The position numbers and the translations under genes were made by a program. A stretch of DNA of 64,000 nucleotides from CAIMWS01 sp964409245 (GTDB lineage: Bacteria > Verrucomicrobiota > Verrucomicrobiia > Limisphaerales > UBA1319). The stretch spans positions 1-64,000 of the forward strand of contig CAYPCQ010000024.1 in assembly GCA_964409245.1 (NCBI GenBank). Direction: 5' to 3'. Shown here one piece after another: positions 17,752 to 26,273 of the stretch. The notes beneath the pieces were generated by a model, which worked only from the letters and a program-made list of their open reading frames with translations, ran no database searches and was not told where the DNA came from. Each line of letters begins with the position of its first letter. The first letter of the stretch is position 1.

Positions 17752-19890
17752 CTATTGTTGGGTTTTTATTTGATTAGTCAAATGCGAGATCGAATGCAGA
17801 TCTGGAGCAGTTGTATCTCTTTCCGCTGAACGCACGACTTGAATTTGCAGAGGCGGTTGGACTATCTGCATTTGTTCCAGTAAGCGACGCCGCTGATGTA
17901 TGGCATCAACTACCTGCTGGTGCGGAAGCTGTTCCGAATCGAAGCGCTGAAATTCCTCCAGCACAACGGTGTCTTTCGAGGAGTTCATGTATCTCGTTTT
18001 AGCGAGGATCCGTTTCTGGAGTTCGGGCGGCATTTCCCGGTTTTGGTAGCTTAAAGGAATTCTACCGGCGGGCACGCCTATCTGGCGTGCGAAGGCATTT
18101 AGTTTGATATGTTCTTGGAGCTTCCAACCGGGCGGCATGAAAGGATCGATTTCCAGGCTGCTTGTGGATGCCGGGCCTCCCAGGCTACGCAATTGCATTT
18201 CCTCCGCTGCATAAAGGTTTAATTCCTCAATGATATCCTGATCGCTTCCCAGCACCCTCACCCGCTGCTGGAGATCCTGCGGCAGGCCGCTCCAGTAATC
18301 GCAGGGGATTTTTTCCTGAGGTAATAGTAGCCGCCGGGGTGGCGCCGATGCCATCAAAACCGACTCCCGCAAGTCTTGGGCGCTGGAAGCGTTCTGCCGT
18401 CCCAACATCTCTGCCTCATATTGCTTCCAAAACGCGGCGAGAATCGCCTGGCCATTGTCCATTCCCGACGCGTAAACTTGTTCCAGCAAAGAAGCTGGAA
18501 TACGCCCACTCTCAAAAGGTGGCAGGCGTTCCGCCGGTATGGAAATCGTCCCGCCTGGCGCCACGGTGAGGCGCAGCACCCGCACTGAAAGTGCCGTTTC
18601 TACCGGCTTGGCCTGTGGCGCGCCATCGCGATGCCCAATCACGCGCGATTGATATTCTGCCAAGTCGCGTCTCAAGCCAGCCACCGCCGTTTCGACCTCG
18701 GCCAAGTCCGTGCTGTGGTTCATCAGCAAGTGCATTTGGACCTTCCGGTTTTGAAATTCGGCGAACTGCGATTCCGGTGGCACGTACATCTGGTCTACTT
18801 CGCTCCATAAATCATCCCATTTTTGGGCAAGTTTTAAATTCTGTGCACGGTCCAAGTTGGCTTGGATGATTTTCCGGGCGAGCAGGGTTTCCGGCATATA
18901 CCGGGACGCCTGCCGTATTGCCTCGGCTTCCTCCTCATGACGCTTCATACTGCGCAAGCATCCGGCTCGTTTGAACAAAAACGCGGCCAGCATTTCCCCG
19001 CCAGTCATGGGCTTCAGCCAGCCAAGTTCCCGAATTTGCTGGTCGGTGCTTGGGAAGGGACCTTTCCTGTATTCCTCGTCCGTTGGCCTCGTGAATCCCC
19101 AATTCTCGGTGCCTTCCACGTTCAGGTGGCCCCCATCCTCCTGTTCGTAGCGGGCATAAAGGTGGTATTTGGTCGCCGCGAGATTAACGGGATAACCCAG
19201 CCGCCGGGAGATGGCCACATAGAGCACCGGCATCGAAGCGCAGGTTCCATAACGTTTGCCTCCAAGCAAGCCATGAATGAAAATGTCCTTGGCGTCGGCG
19301 TAGATTGCCTCCTCCTTTGGGCGTTTCCCGTGAAGCCAGGGAATCTCCTGGTCCGGGTTGTAACGCATCCCGTAGTCCTCACTGAGAATGGTGCCCAACA
19401 TCCCCATCCGGTAATAAGCGAGGGAACCGTGATATTCTTCCGGATGTTCCTGGAAGCGGTGGAAGTTCCGTTTGGTTTCCCATTCCACAAGTTTGGCCAG
19501 GGAGTCCATGGAATCAAGGCACTTCTGAACATTCAAATCTTCCGAGCCGCGCAAGCCCTCAGCACACAATAAATCCATGACCTCAATGTCCACTCCGTCA
19601 ATCTGCTCCGGTGGCATTTCCAAGAGCTCCTTGAGCGACTTTGGTTGCCCTGCGGGAGAAGCGGGAGCCTTTACCACGTTCGGTTGAGTGGACTTTGACA
19701 TTTCACGAGGTTCGCCGCGGGGAGGTTTATTCGGTGAGCGAAGCACAGAAGCGGCAACGACAGCCAGCACCACTAATATTCCAATGTTGAAAAGACCAGT
19801 TCGTTTAAAAGCACGGGCCTGCGTCTCACCGCGCTGGCTGGAATCCGCTAGTTGTGCGGCCTTCTGCCGTTGGCGACGGTTTCTGTTCAT
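17752..19890 (-). CDS. membrane-anchored transglutaminase-like protein
   Basis: The 712-residue protein has a basic N-terminus, one membrane segment (about 33-50, FNIGILVVLAVVAASVL), a Pro-rich linker, and a transglutaminase-like domain at about 100-270. The likely triad is C217 (GKRYGTCASMPVLY), H243 (TKYHLYARYE) and an acidic residue in HLNVEGTENW. This arrangement recalls SirB1-like transglutaminase folds. The second half (about 300-712) is helical, charged, and not recognised. The ATG at 19890 was taken because the basic leader starts there. It is the first gene of a three-gene operon and is less GC-rich than its neighbours. Whether it is a protease, a crosslinker or an inactive binding domain cannot be told. 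Confidence 0.75.
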   Translation of the reverse strand: MNRNRRQRQKAAQLADSSQRGETQARAFKRTGLFNIGILVVLAVVAASVLRSPNKPPRGEPREMSKSTQPNVVKAPASPAGQPKSLKELLEMPPEQIDGVDIEVMDLLCAEGLRGSEDLNVQKCLDSMDSLAKLVEWETKRNFHRFQEHPEEYHGSLAYYRMGMLGTILSEDYGMRYNPDQEIPWLHGKRPKEEAIYADAKDIFIHGLLGGKRYGTCASMPVLYVAISRRLGYPVNLAATKYHLYARYEQEDGGHLNVEGTENWGFTRPTDEEYRKGPFPSTDQQIRELGWLKPMTGGEMLAAFLFKRAGCLRSMKRHEEEAEAIRQASRYMPETLLARKIIQANLDRAQNLKLAQKWDDLWSEVDQMYVPPESQFAEFQNRKVQMHLLMNHSTDLAEVETAVAGLRRDLAEYQSRVIGHRDGAPQAKPVETALSVRVLRLTVAPGGTISIPAERLPPFESGRIPASLLEQVYASGMDNGQAILAAFWKQYEAEMLGRQNASSAQDLRESVLMASAPPRRLLLPQEKIPCDYWSGLPQDLQQRVRVLGSDQDIIEELNLYAAEEMQLRSLGGPASTSSLEIDPFMPPGWKLQEHIKLNAFARQIGVPAGRIPLSYQNREMPPELQKRILAKTRYMNSSKDTVVLEEFQRFDSEQLPHQQVVDAIHQRRRLLEQMQIVQPPLQIQVVRSAERDTTAPDLHSISHLTNQIKTQQ

Positions 19891-20183
19891 GATTCTCAAT
19901 GGACCTTGGGCCAAGCCATCCTAATATGCAAGCTTCATTACGACTTTTTGCCGCGGCTTTATTATTCTGACAACATCGTGCGCTGGACCTTGCCTAAATG
20001 GACCACTGAATCCTGTGCGCCCAATCTTCGATGATTCGTAAGTTTTCCAGCGGCTTTCAAATGCGGAACATAAAAAACGTCGATAAGGCCATGCGAGCCT
20101 TAATGAGCGTCCCAAATCTTCGCCGAGGATCAGGAAGCAAGCTCCGGAATTGACAATGCCGTGCGCGGTTTTACCTTAGCGGC

Positions 20184-21323
20184 ATGACAAAATCCGTGAA
20201 ACAGAGCAAAAAGATTTCCCGGCGGGAATTTGTGCGTGACAGCGCCACCCTCGCGGCGGCGGTGGCCACGGGCCTCAGCCTGGCCGGCGCCTACTCCGTG
20301 GAGGCTGCTGAAAAGGACCAGGCGGCGGTCCGCAAAACGCGCAGCTACCATCCTGATATGGAATACCGGCGGCTGGGCAAGACCGGCCTGTGGGTGTCCG
20401 CCGTCTGCATGGGCGGCCACTGGAAACGGATCGATAAGATCATCGGCGCCTCCGCGGAATTGAATCCCTACGTGGCGCCCACGGATCCGTCGGTGCTGAA
20501 TCCATTTGAGAACAACCGCAAGGAGGTGGTGGCCTATTGCCTGTCCAAGGGCATCAACCTCATCGACCTGGCGGGCGACAGCGAAGCGGAAGTGTACGCC
20601 AAGGCCGTGCGTGAACGGCGGGAGGAGGTTTACCTGGCCTACTCCCATCCCTCGAGCGAATTGCGCGAGCCGCCCAACCGCAACGCCAAAAAGCTGCTGG
20701 AGCTGTTCGACGCCGGGCTCAAGCGGTGCCGGCTGGATTACGTGGACATCTGGCGCCTGATGGCGCTCGAGCGCGGCGGCCAGCACACCCAGGCCGAGAC
20801 GGAAGCCATGCTCACCGCCCTGGAAACCGCCCGCCGCCAGGGCAAATGCCGTTTCACCGGCCTCTCCACCCACGACCGGAAATGGGCGAAGATGCTCATC
20901 GAAACCTACCCGGACATCGTCCAGGTGCTGGTGTTCCCCTATACCGCGGACTCCAGGGAGCTGCCGCAGGACAGCGTTTTTGAGGCCATCCGCAAATACG
21001 AGGTGGGCACGCTCGGGATCAAGCCGTTCGCGAGCAACGCGATTTTCAAGGGCGACGGCTCCGCCGCCAGCCCGCACGCGGAGGAGGACAACCGGATGGC
21101 CCGCCTGACCCTCCGCTACATCCTCAGCAATCCGGCCATGACGGCCCCCATCCCCGGCCTGATCAGCACCAAACAGGTGGATAACGTGGTCCAGGCCATC
21201 AAGGAACGCAAGGCCATGGATCTGACCCCGCAGGAGCGGGCGGAATTGAAGCTGGCCACCGACCAGATGTGGGCCAATCTGACGCCTGACTACCAATGGC
21301 TCAAGCAGTGGCAGTATGTTTAG
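20184..21323 (+). CDS. Tat-exported aldo/keto reductase
   Basis: The 379-residue product opens with a twin-arginine signal (KKISRREFVRDSATLAAAVA, about 9-28). The aldo/keto reductase barrel follows: MEYRRLGKTGLWVSAVCMGG, INLIDLAGDSEAEV, LAYSHPSS and CRLDYVDIWRLMAL. The motif order fits the family, but the catalytic Tyr of the usual Asp-Tyr-Lys-His tetrad is not obvious, so activity may differ from typical NADPH reductases. A TTGACA at 20150-20155 with only a weak -10 lies just upstream. The last 8 bp overlap the tetraheme cytochrome gene, so the two are probably one unit and may form a periplasmic redox pair. Confidence 0.85.
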   Translation: MTKSVKQSKKISRREFVRDSATLAAAVATGLSLAGAYSVEAAEKDQAAVRKTRSYHPDMEYRRLGKTGLWVSAVCMGGHWKRIDKIIGASAELNPYVAPTDPSVLNPFENNRKEVVAYCLSKGINLIDLAGDSEAEVYAKAVRERREEVYLAYSHPSSELREPPNRNAKKLLELFDAGLKRCRLDYVDIWRLMALERGGQHTQAETEAMLTALETARRQGKCRFTGLSTHDRKWAKMLIETYPDIVQVLVFPYTADSRELPQDSVFEAIRKYEVGTLGIKPFASNAIFKGDGSAASPHAEEDNRMARLTLRYILSNPAMTAPIPGLISTKQVDNVVQAIKERKAMDLTPQERAELKLATDQMWANLTPDYQWLKQWQYV

Positions 21324-21888
21324 GCTTCATGCGAGCCGCCGGGCCGGCCGGGGCGGCGGTGGTTTTAGCCTGGCGGTGCTTTTGATCATGGCGGGCCTGG
21401 CCCAGGGCGCCGAGCCGGCCAGCCCGCCGGCCCCGGCCCCGCGCAAAAACCCGGCGCCGGAACCGGCTGATAATTCGTATTGCCTGGTGTGCCATCGCAA
21501 TCTCGAAAAGGAGGGGCTTACAGCCAGGCACCAAAAGGCCGGGGTCGGCTGCGAGCAATGCCATGGGATGTCCGAAAAACACAGCTCCGACGAGGACGGC
21601 ATCACGCCGCCGGAAAAGATGTATTCCCGGGCGCGGGTGGCGGCCTTTTGCCTCACCTGCCACCAGGCGGCCCAGCTGAAGGAAAAGCCCAAGCACCAGC
21701 CGGTCCTGGGCCTGTTCACCAAGGGCCCGGCCAAAACCGATCCCGAGGCCAGGGTGTGCACCGATTGCCACGGCAAACACCGCCTCCCGGTCCGCACCCG
21801 CCATTGGGACAAGGACACCGGCAAGCTGGTGGCGGACGACGGCGTGCGCATGATGGATAAAAGCCGGCCGCCCAAGGCTAAAGATTAA
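21316..21888 (+). CDS. exported tetraheme c-type cytochrome
   Basis: The 190-residue protein has a signal peptide (LAVLLIMAGLAQGAE, about 19-33), a Pro/Ala linker and four CxxCH heme-binding motifs at residues 56-60, 79-83, 112-116 and 148-152. Extra His residues can serve as distal ligands. Spacing and size fit small periplasmic multiheme electron carriers of the cytochrome c3/c7 or doubled CxxCH type. It starts inside the end of the aldo/keto reductase gene (8-bp overlap), so electron exchange with that enzyme is a reasonable inference. Nothing in the window shows the terminal partner. Confidence 0.88.
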   Translation: MFRLHASRRAGRGGGGFSLAVLLIMAGLAQGAEPASPPAPAPRKNPAPEPADNSYCLVCHRNLEKEGLTARHQKAGVGCEQCHGMSEKHSSDEDGITPPEKMYSRARVAAFCLTCHQAAQLKEKPKHQPVLGLFTKGPAKTDPEARVCTDCHGKHRLPVRTRHWDKDTGKLVADDGVRMMDKSRPPKAKD

Positions 21889-21922
21889 CGGCCGCCAGGC
21901 CGGGCATTGGCCTGCCAGCACG

Positions 21923-23506
21923 ATGATGACTCCCAACCGTTCCAGCGGTCGATCCTCCCCGGAATCCTGGACTGCGGATGAACTGCTGGACCTCGAATAT
22001 TTCCTCCACGCGGGTGAAGGGCAAAACCCGGATGCCCTCCGCGCCCGCAACCGCCAGGACGGCCAGGCGGCCCGAGCCGCCGGGGTGGCTTTGGAGGACC
22101 GCCGGCCGGCGCTCCGCTGGTGGGTGGATCGGCGGCGGGGCGAATGGGGCGGCGGGATGGATACCCCGGGGCAATTCCTGGCCGCCGCGCTCAACCAGGC
22201 CGGCCAGCTGCTGGCGGCCGCCGGCGGCCTCCTCGGGGTGGGCGCCGTGGCGGCCCTGCTGCACCACGAGGCCGCGCATCCGGCCGTCAATGTCGCCTGG
22301 TTTTTCCTGGCCTTGATCGTGCCCCAGCTGCTGCTCCTGGTGCTGCTGGCGGGGTGCCTGGCCTGGCATCCCCGGCGGGCGGAATACCGGCCGCGGGGCC
22401 TGCGTCACCTGGTCCTGGCCCTCTGGGAGAAAATCGCCGGCTGGGCCTGGCCCCGCATGGCGGCCCACCTCCCCCCGGAGCGCCGCGGGCAGGCGGGGGA
22501 AATGCTGGCCGTCCTGCGGCGGCAGCGCCTGCTCTACGGCGGGGTGCACCGCTGGTCGCTCCTGCGCCGCGTGCAGGCGTTCGGCCTCGGCTTCAACTTC
22601 GGCGCCCTGCTGGCCATGCTCGCTTTCGTCGCGTTCACGGACCTCGCCTTCGGCTGGCAGACCACCCTGGATCCCGATCCCGGGCAGGTCCATCGCGTGG
22701 TCCGGGCCCTAGCCAGCCCCTGGTCCTGGTGGCTGGGCGAGGGGCGCGGCTACCCGGGCCTGGCCGCCATCCAAGGCTCCCGCATCATTCAGCAGGGTGG
22801 CGCCGCTGGCCCGGCTGAGCACCTCCGCGCCTGGTGGAGCTTCCTCTTCCTATGCCTGGCCTCCTACGGGCTGCTCCCGCGCCTGGCGGCCTGGACCCTC
22901 TGCTGGCATTGGACCCGCCGGGAACTCAACGCCCTCGATTTCCAGGATGCCGCCGCGGATGCCACCTGGCGGCAGATGCGGGAGCCGCTCCTGGAGGTTG
23001 GCGGGGAATCGCCCGCCCGCCCGGTGGAGGCGACCGGTCTGGAGATCCCCCCCAGCCCTCGCGGGGGCCCGGCGGACCCGGCCGTGGCTGGCGCCGCCCT
23101 GGTTTTGTGGGTGCCGGTGGATTTGCAGGAGTGGGCCGCCGATGGCGCGGGGCCGCTGCCGCGGCTGGTCGCAGCCCAGGGCGGCTGCCCGGTGGCTGCG
23201 ATCCAAACCTATGGCCAATCACCCCGCCGCGATGCCGAAGCCCTGGCGGCCCTTCCCCCCGGCCGGCCCGGGGCCATTGTCATGGAGGGCTGGCGCCCGC
23301 CCGTCACGGAAAGCCTGACGCTGCTGCGCGGCTTCCGGCGCCGCCTGGGCGATAAGCAGCCGCTGGCGCTCTGGCTCACCGGCCAGCCCGCCGCGGGCGG
23401 ATTCCGGCCGCTGCCGGAGCCGGATCGCGAGCTGTGGCGCAGCCAGCTCCGGCAATTGGGCGATCCCTGGCTGCGGGTGGAAATCCTCGTCCCCCCAAGC
23501 GTATGA
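21923..23506 (+). CDS. DUF2868 membrane protein
   Basis: The 527-residue protein shows the DUF2868 layout: an acidic N-terminal part, membrane segments at about 100-150 (VAWFFLALIVPQLLLLVLLA) and after the GGVHRWSLLRRVQAFGLGFN motif, a large polar loop around FGWQTTLDPD, and further membrane segments followed by a cytoplasmic C-terminal domain. The family has no settled function. It is nearly always found next to DUF3482 GTPases, as here, where the stop overlaps the GTPase start in an ATGA (23503-23506). The two probably form a membrane complex. It lies 34 bp after the cytochrome gene but may have its own promoter. Confidence 0.87.
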   Translation: MMTPNRSSGRSSPESWTADELLDLEYFLHAGEGQNPDALRARNRQDGQAARAAGVALEDRRPALRWWVDRRRGEWGGGMDTPGQFLAAALNQAGQLLAAAGGLLGVGAVAALLHHEAAHPAVNVAWFFLALIVPQLLLLVLLAGCLAWHPRRAEYRPRGLRHLVLALWEKIAGWAWPRMAAHLPPERRGQAGEMLAVLRRQRLLYGGVHRWSLLRRVQAFGLGFNFGALLAMLAFVAFTDLAFGWQTTLDPDPGQVHRVVRALASPWSWWLGEGRGYPGLAAIQGSRIIQQGGAAGPAEHLRAWWSFLFLCLASYGLLPRLAAWTLCWHWTRRELNALDFQDAAADATWRQMREPLLEVGGESPARPVEATGLEIPPSPRGGPADPAVAGAALVLWVPVDLQEWAADGAGPLPRLVAAQGGCPVAAIQTYGQSPRRDAEALAALPPGRPGAIVMEGWRPPVTESLTLLRGFRRRLGDKQPLALWLTGQPAAGGFRPLPEPDRELWRSQLRQLGDPWLRVEILVPPSV

Positions 23507-24936
23507 GCGAAGCCACCCAGCCACCGGCGATCCCCACCATCGCGATCATGGGGCATCCCAACGTGGGGAAATCCTCCGTGGTATCCACCCTGGCGGAGCG
23601 GGATGAGATCCTCGTCAGCCCCCTGCCGGGCACCACCGTGCTTTGCGGCCGGTTCGACATCAAAATCGACGGCCGGGAAATCCTCCGGTTCATCGACACG
23701 CCCGGCTTCCAGAATCCGCTGGTCCTGCGCGAATGGTTTGTGGAACACCACGAGCGCCACCCCCAGCCGGCGCAGCAGTTCATCCGCGAGCATGAAGGCG
23801 ATCCCGCCTTCCAGCAGGATTGCGAGCTGCTGCGCCCCCTGGCCGAAGGGGCGGCGGTGATGTTCGTGGTGGATGCCGGCGGCCCCGTGCGGGAGCAGGA
23901 CCGGGCCGAGATCGAGATCCTGCGCCTGGCCGGCTGCCCGCGCATGGCGGTGGTCAACCCGAAGGAGGAACAGCCGGAGCTGCTCCAGGCCTGGACGCTG
24001 ATCCTGCGCAAGGATTTCACCTTTGTCCGGGTGTTCAACGCGCACCGCGCCTGCTACGAGGAGCGCCTCGGGATGCTGCGCGACCTCGAGCGCCTGGACC
24101 AGTCCTGGAACCAGCGGCTCGCGGAAGTCATCGACGCCTACCAGCGGGACTGGCGCGGGCGCCTGGAGGATTGCGCCGGGATCATCGCCGATTACCTGCG
24201 CGACTGCCTGGCCTGGCGGGAAAGCGCCGCGCTGGCCAGCCCGGCCGGCCAGGCCCGCCTGGCCGCCGAGCTCCGCGAGCGCTACCAGGATTCCCTGCGC
24301 CGCAAGGAGACTGACGCCATGGACCAGGTCCGCCAAATCTTCCGGCACCGCCGCTGGAAGCCCGACCTCACCGGACACCCAGGCCTGGGCGCCGACCTCT
24401 TTTCCTCGGAAACCTTCCGGGTGTTCGGCCTGAGCCGCGCGCAATTGATCCTGGCGGGGGTGGTCTCCGGGGCCGCCGCCGGCGTGGGCATCGACGTTTT
24501 GCTGGCGGGCCATTCGCTGGGCCTGGGGGCGCTCATCGGCGCGGCCGTGGGCGGGGCGGTGGCCCTGGTGGGCGGCCTTTCCCTGGGCGGCCGCCAGGTG
24601 CTGGGCCGTAAAATTGCCCGGCGGGCGATGACCGTGGGCCCGAACCGGCATCCGCAATTCCCCTGGATCCTCCTGGACCGCATGCTCCTTATGGCCAGGC
24701 TCACCATGCGGCAGCCCCATGGCCGGCGGGAAGCCTCCGCGCCGCTGGTTTCCGTCCCCAGCCCGGATGCCCCCGAGAAACAGGGCGTCCTCTCCACGCT
24801 GCCCGACGACGCCATCCGGCGCGCCGCCCGGCACCTCAAACGCGGGAAAGAGGACGATTGGGGGGCGCTGCGGAAGCTGCTGGCGGAGTGGCTGGAAAAC
24901 CTTTCCAAATCCGCCTCGGCCAGGCCGCCAGGCTGA
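23503..24936 (+). CDS. DUF3482-type GTPase
   Basis: The 477-residue protein has an N-terminal Era/TrmE-like G domain: P-loop GHPNVGKSS (17-25), a Thr-containing G2 (LPGTTVL), and DTPG (64-67). The G4 position reads NPKE instead of the usual NKxD, as seen in this divergent branch. The C-terminal DUF3482 region includes two Gly/Ala-rich hydrophobic stretches (LAGVVSGAAAGVGIDVLLAG and AAVGGAVALVGGLSLGG) that can insert in a membrane. The start at 23503 is set by the ATGA overlap with the DUF2868 gene. Function is unknown; with its partner it is a likely membrane-associated GTPase system. Confidence 0.88.
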   Translation: MSEATQPPAIPTIAIMGHPNVGKSSVVSTLAERDEILVSPLPGTTVLCGRFDIKIDGREILRFIDTPGFQNPLVLREWFVEHHERHPQPAQQFIREHEGDPAFQQDCELLRPLAEGAAVMFVVDAGGPVREQDRAEIEILRLAGCPRMAVVNPKEEQPELLQAWTLILRKDFTFVRVFNAHRACYEERLGMLRDLERLDQSWNQRLAEVIDAYQRDWRGRLEDCAGIIADYLRDCLAWRESAALASPAGQARLAAELRERYQDSLRRKETDAMDQVRQIFRHRRWKPDLTGHPGLGADLFSSETFRVFGLSRAQLILAGVVSGAAAGVGIDVLLAGHSLGLGALIGAAVGGAVALVGGLSLGGRQVLGRKIARRAMTVGPNRHPQFPWILLDRMLLMARLTMRQPHGRREASAPLVSVPSPDAPEKQGVLSTLPDDAIRRAARHLKRGKEDDWGALRKLLAEWLENLSKSASARPPG

Positions 24937-24969
24937 CCGGCTGAAGGACGCGGGCCGGGGCCTTTTTTT
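24937..24969 (+). terminator. possible intrinsic terminator after the GTPase gene
   Basis: CCGGC (24937-24941) can pair with GCCGG (24954-24958), and a run of seven T follows at 24963-24969. The stem is only five GC pairs and the loop 12 nt, so this is a modest candidate. Confidence 0.4.
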
Positions 24970-25120
24970 GTTTATGCTTGCCGGTGGGCCAACGGTTTGT
25001 CTAAATGCCGGTCATGATCCATCGGGCATTAAAGTGGTATGGTCCGCCTGGCAAATCCGCCAGCGGGGCGCCCTGCCACTCCCTGGCCCCTTACCAAATT
25101 CCACAAACTCCACCTCTGGC

Positions 25121-26116
25121 ATGAAACCGAATCCGACACCTTTGAATGAAGCACCCCAGGGGGAAATCCCCCGGCGGGATTTCCTGAAAACCTCGATCGC
25201 CGCCGCCGGCGCGCTGGGCGCTGCTTTGAGCGCCGGCCAGGCCCAGGCGGCGGAGCCTGCCGCCGCCCCGGACGATGGCCGGATGAAGATCGGCATCAAC
25301 CTCGAGTTTGTCCGCCACGCGGATAAGAGCCTGGCCTACGGCCTGAAAACCGCCGGCCAGCTCGGATACAAGTGGGCGGAGCCTTGTTTCCTCATGGGCC
25401 GCTGCCTCCTCTCCAACGCCGGCTATTGCCACGTCACCAGCCTGGACACCGATCCCAAATGGATCCTGGACCAGTGCGCCGCCGCGGGCGTCAAAATCAG
25501 CGGGCTTTCCTCCCACTCGGACCTGCTCAACACCGAGTGGGGCGTGCTGTATGCCCGGCGCGGCATCCGCTACGCCCACGCCCTGGGGGTGAACGTCGTG
25601 CAGATCACCGAGGACATGTTCCCGCCGAAATGGATGACCGAGGAGGATGCCTTTTCAGTCATGAAAACCAATCTGCGCTCCATCGTGGAGACGTGTGAGG
25701 AAAACGGCGTTTACCTGGGGATTGAGCAGCACGGTCCTTATACCGCCAAAATCGCGCGGCTCACGCGGATTTTGGGGCTCGTGGATTCGCCCTGGATCCG
25801 GGTGAACTACGACTGCGGCAACACCTTCCTGGGCGGCGAAGACCCCTACGCCATGCTGGAGGCGGTCATCGATAAAGTGGTGCATGTCCACGCCAAGGAC
25901 ATTTCCCGCAAGCAGGCCGAGGCGGAGCGCGGCAAGGTCACCGGCACCGCCGTGGGCTGCGCGTGTGGCGACGGCGAAATCGACTGGCACCGGATCGTGA
26001 AACGGCTGAAAAAGGCTGGTTACAAAGGGGTGCTTTCGGTGGAATGCGGCACGGAAGAGGAAGCCAGGCGCTCGCTGGCCTACCTCACCAAAGTGCTGCA
26101 GGAAGAGCAGGCGTAG
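25121..26116 (+). CDS. Tat-exported sugar phosphate isomerase/epimerase-like TIM barrel
   Basis: The 331-residue protein has a twin-arginine signal (IPRRDFLKTSIAAAGALGAA, about 17-36) and a xylose-isomerase-like barrel. Metal-site-like motifs occur in order: LGIEQHG (Glu, His), VNYDCGNTF (Asp), VHVHAKDI (His-x-His) and LSVECG (Glu). These are the usual ligands of the AP-endonuclease-2/TIM family. Export by Tat is typical for this group in Verrucomicrobia and Planctomycetes, where such proteins are thought to act on sugar derivatives in the periplasm. The substrate is unknown. It appears to be monocistronic. Confidence 0.88.
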   Translation: MKPNPTPLNEAPQGEIPRRDFLKTSIAAAGALGAALSAGQAQAAEPAAAPDDGRMKIGINLEFVRHADKSLAYGLKTAGQLGYKWAEPCFLMGRCLLSNAGYCHVTSLDTDPKWILDQCAAAGVKISGLSSHSDLLNTEWGVLYARRGIRYAHALGVNVVQITEDMFPPKWMTEEDAFSVMKTNLRSIVETCEENGVYLGIEQHGPYTAKIARLTRILGLVDSPWIRVNYDCGNTFLGGEDPYAMLEAVIDKVVHVHAKDISRKQAEAERGKVTGTAVGCACGDGEIDWHRIVKRLKKAGYKGVLSVECGTEEEARRSLAYLTKVLQEEQA

Positions 26117-26273
26117 CCGGAGCGATCCGGCCGGGTGGCGGCCGCCCACCGCCGCGCAACACCTCCGAGCCGGCTGGGGCGCCGGCGTCCCGGCCGGCCG
26201 GAGGCTGCTCATATTCTGAGGTGCCACGCAGGCCGGGGGGCAGGGATTTGGATAACAGGATCACACCGGGAGC

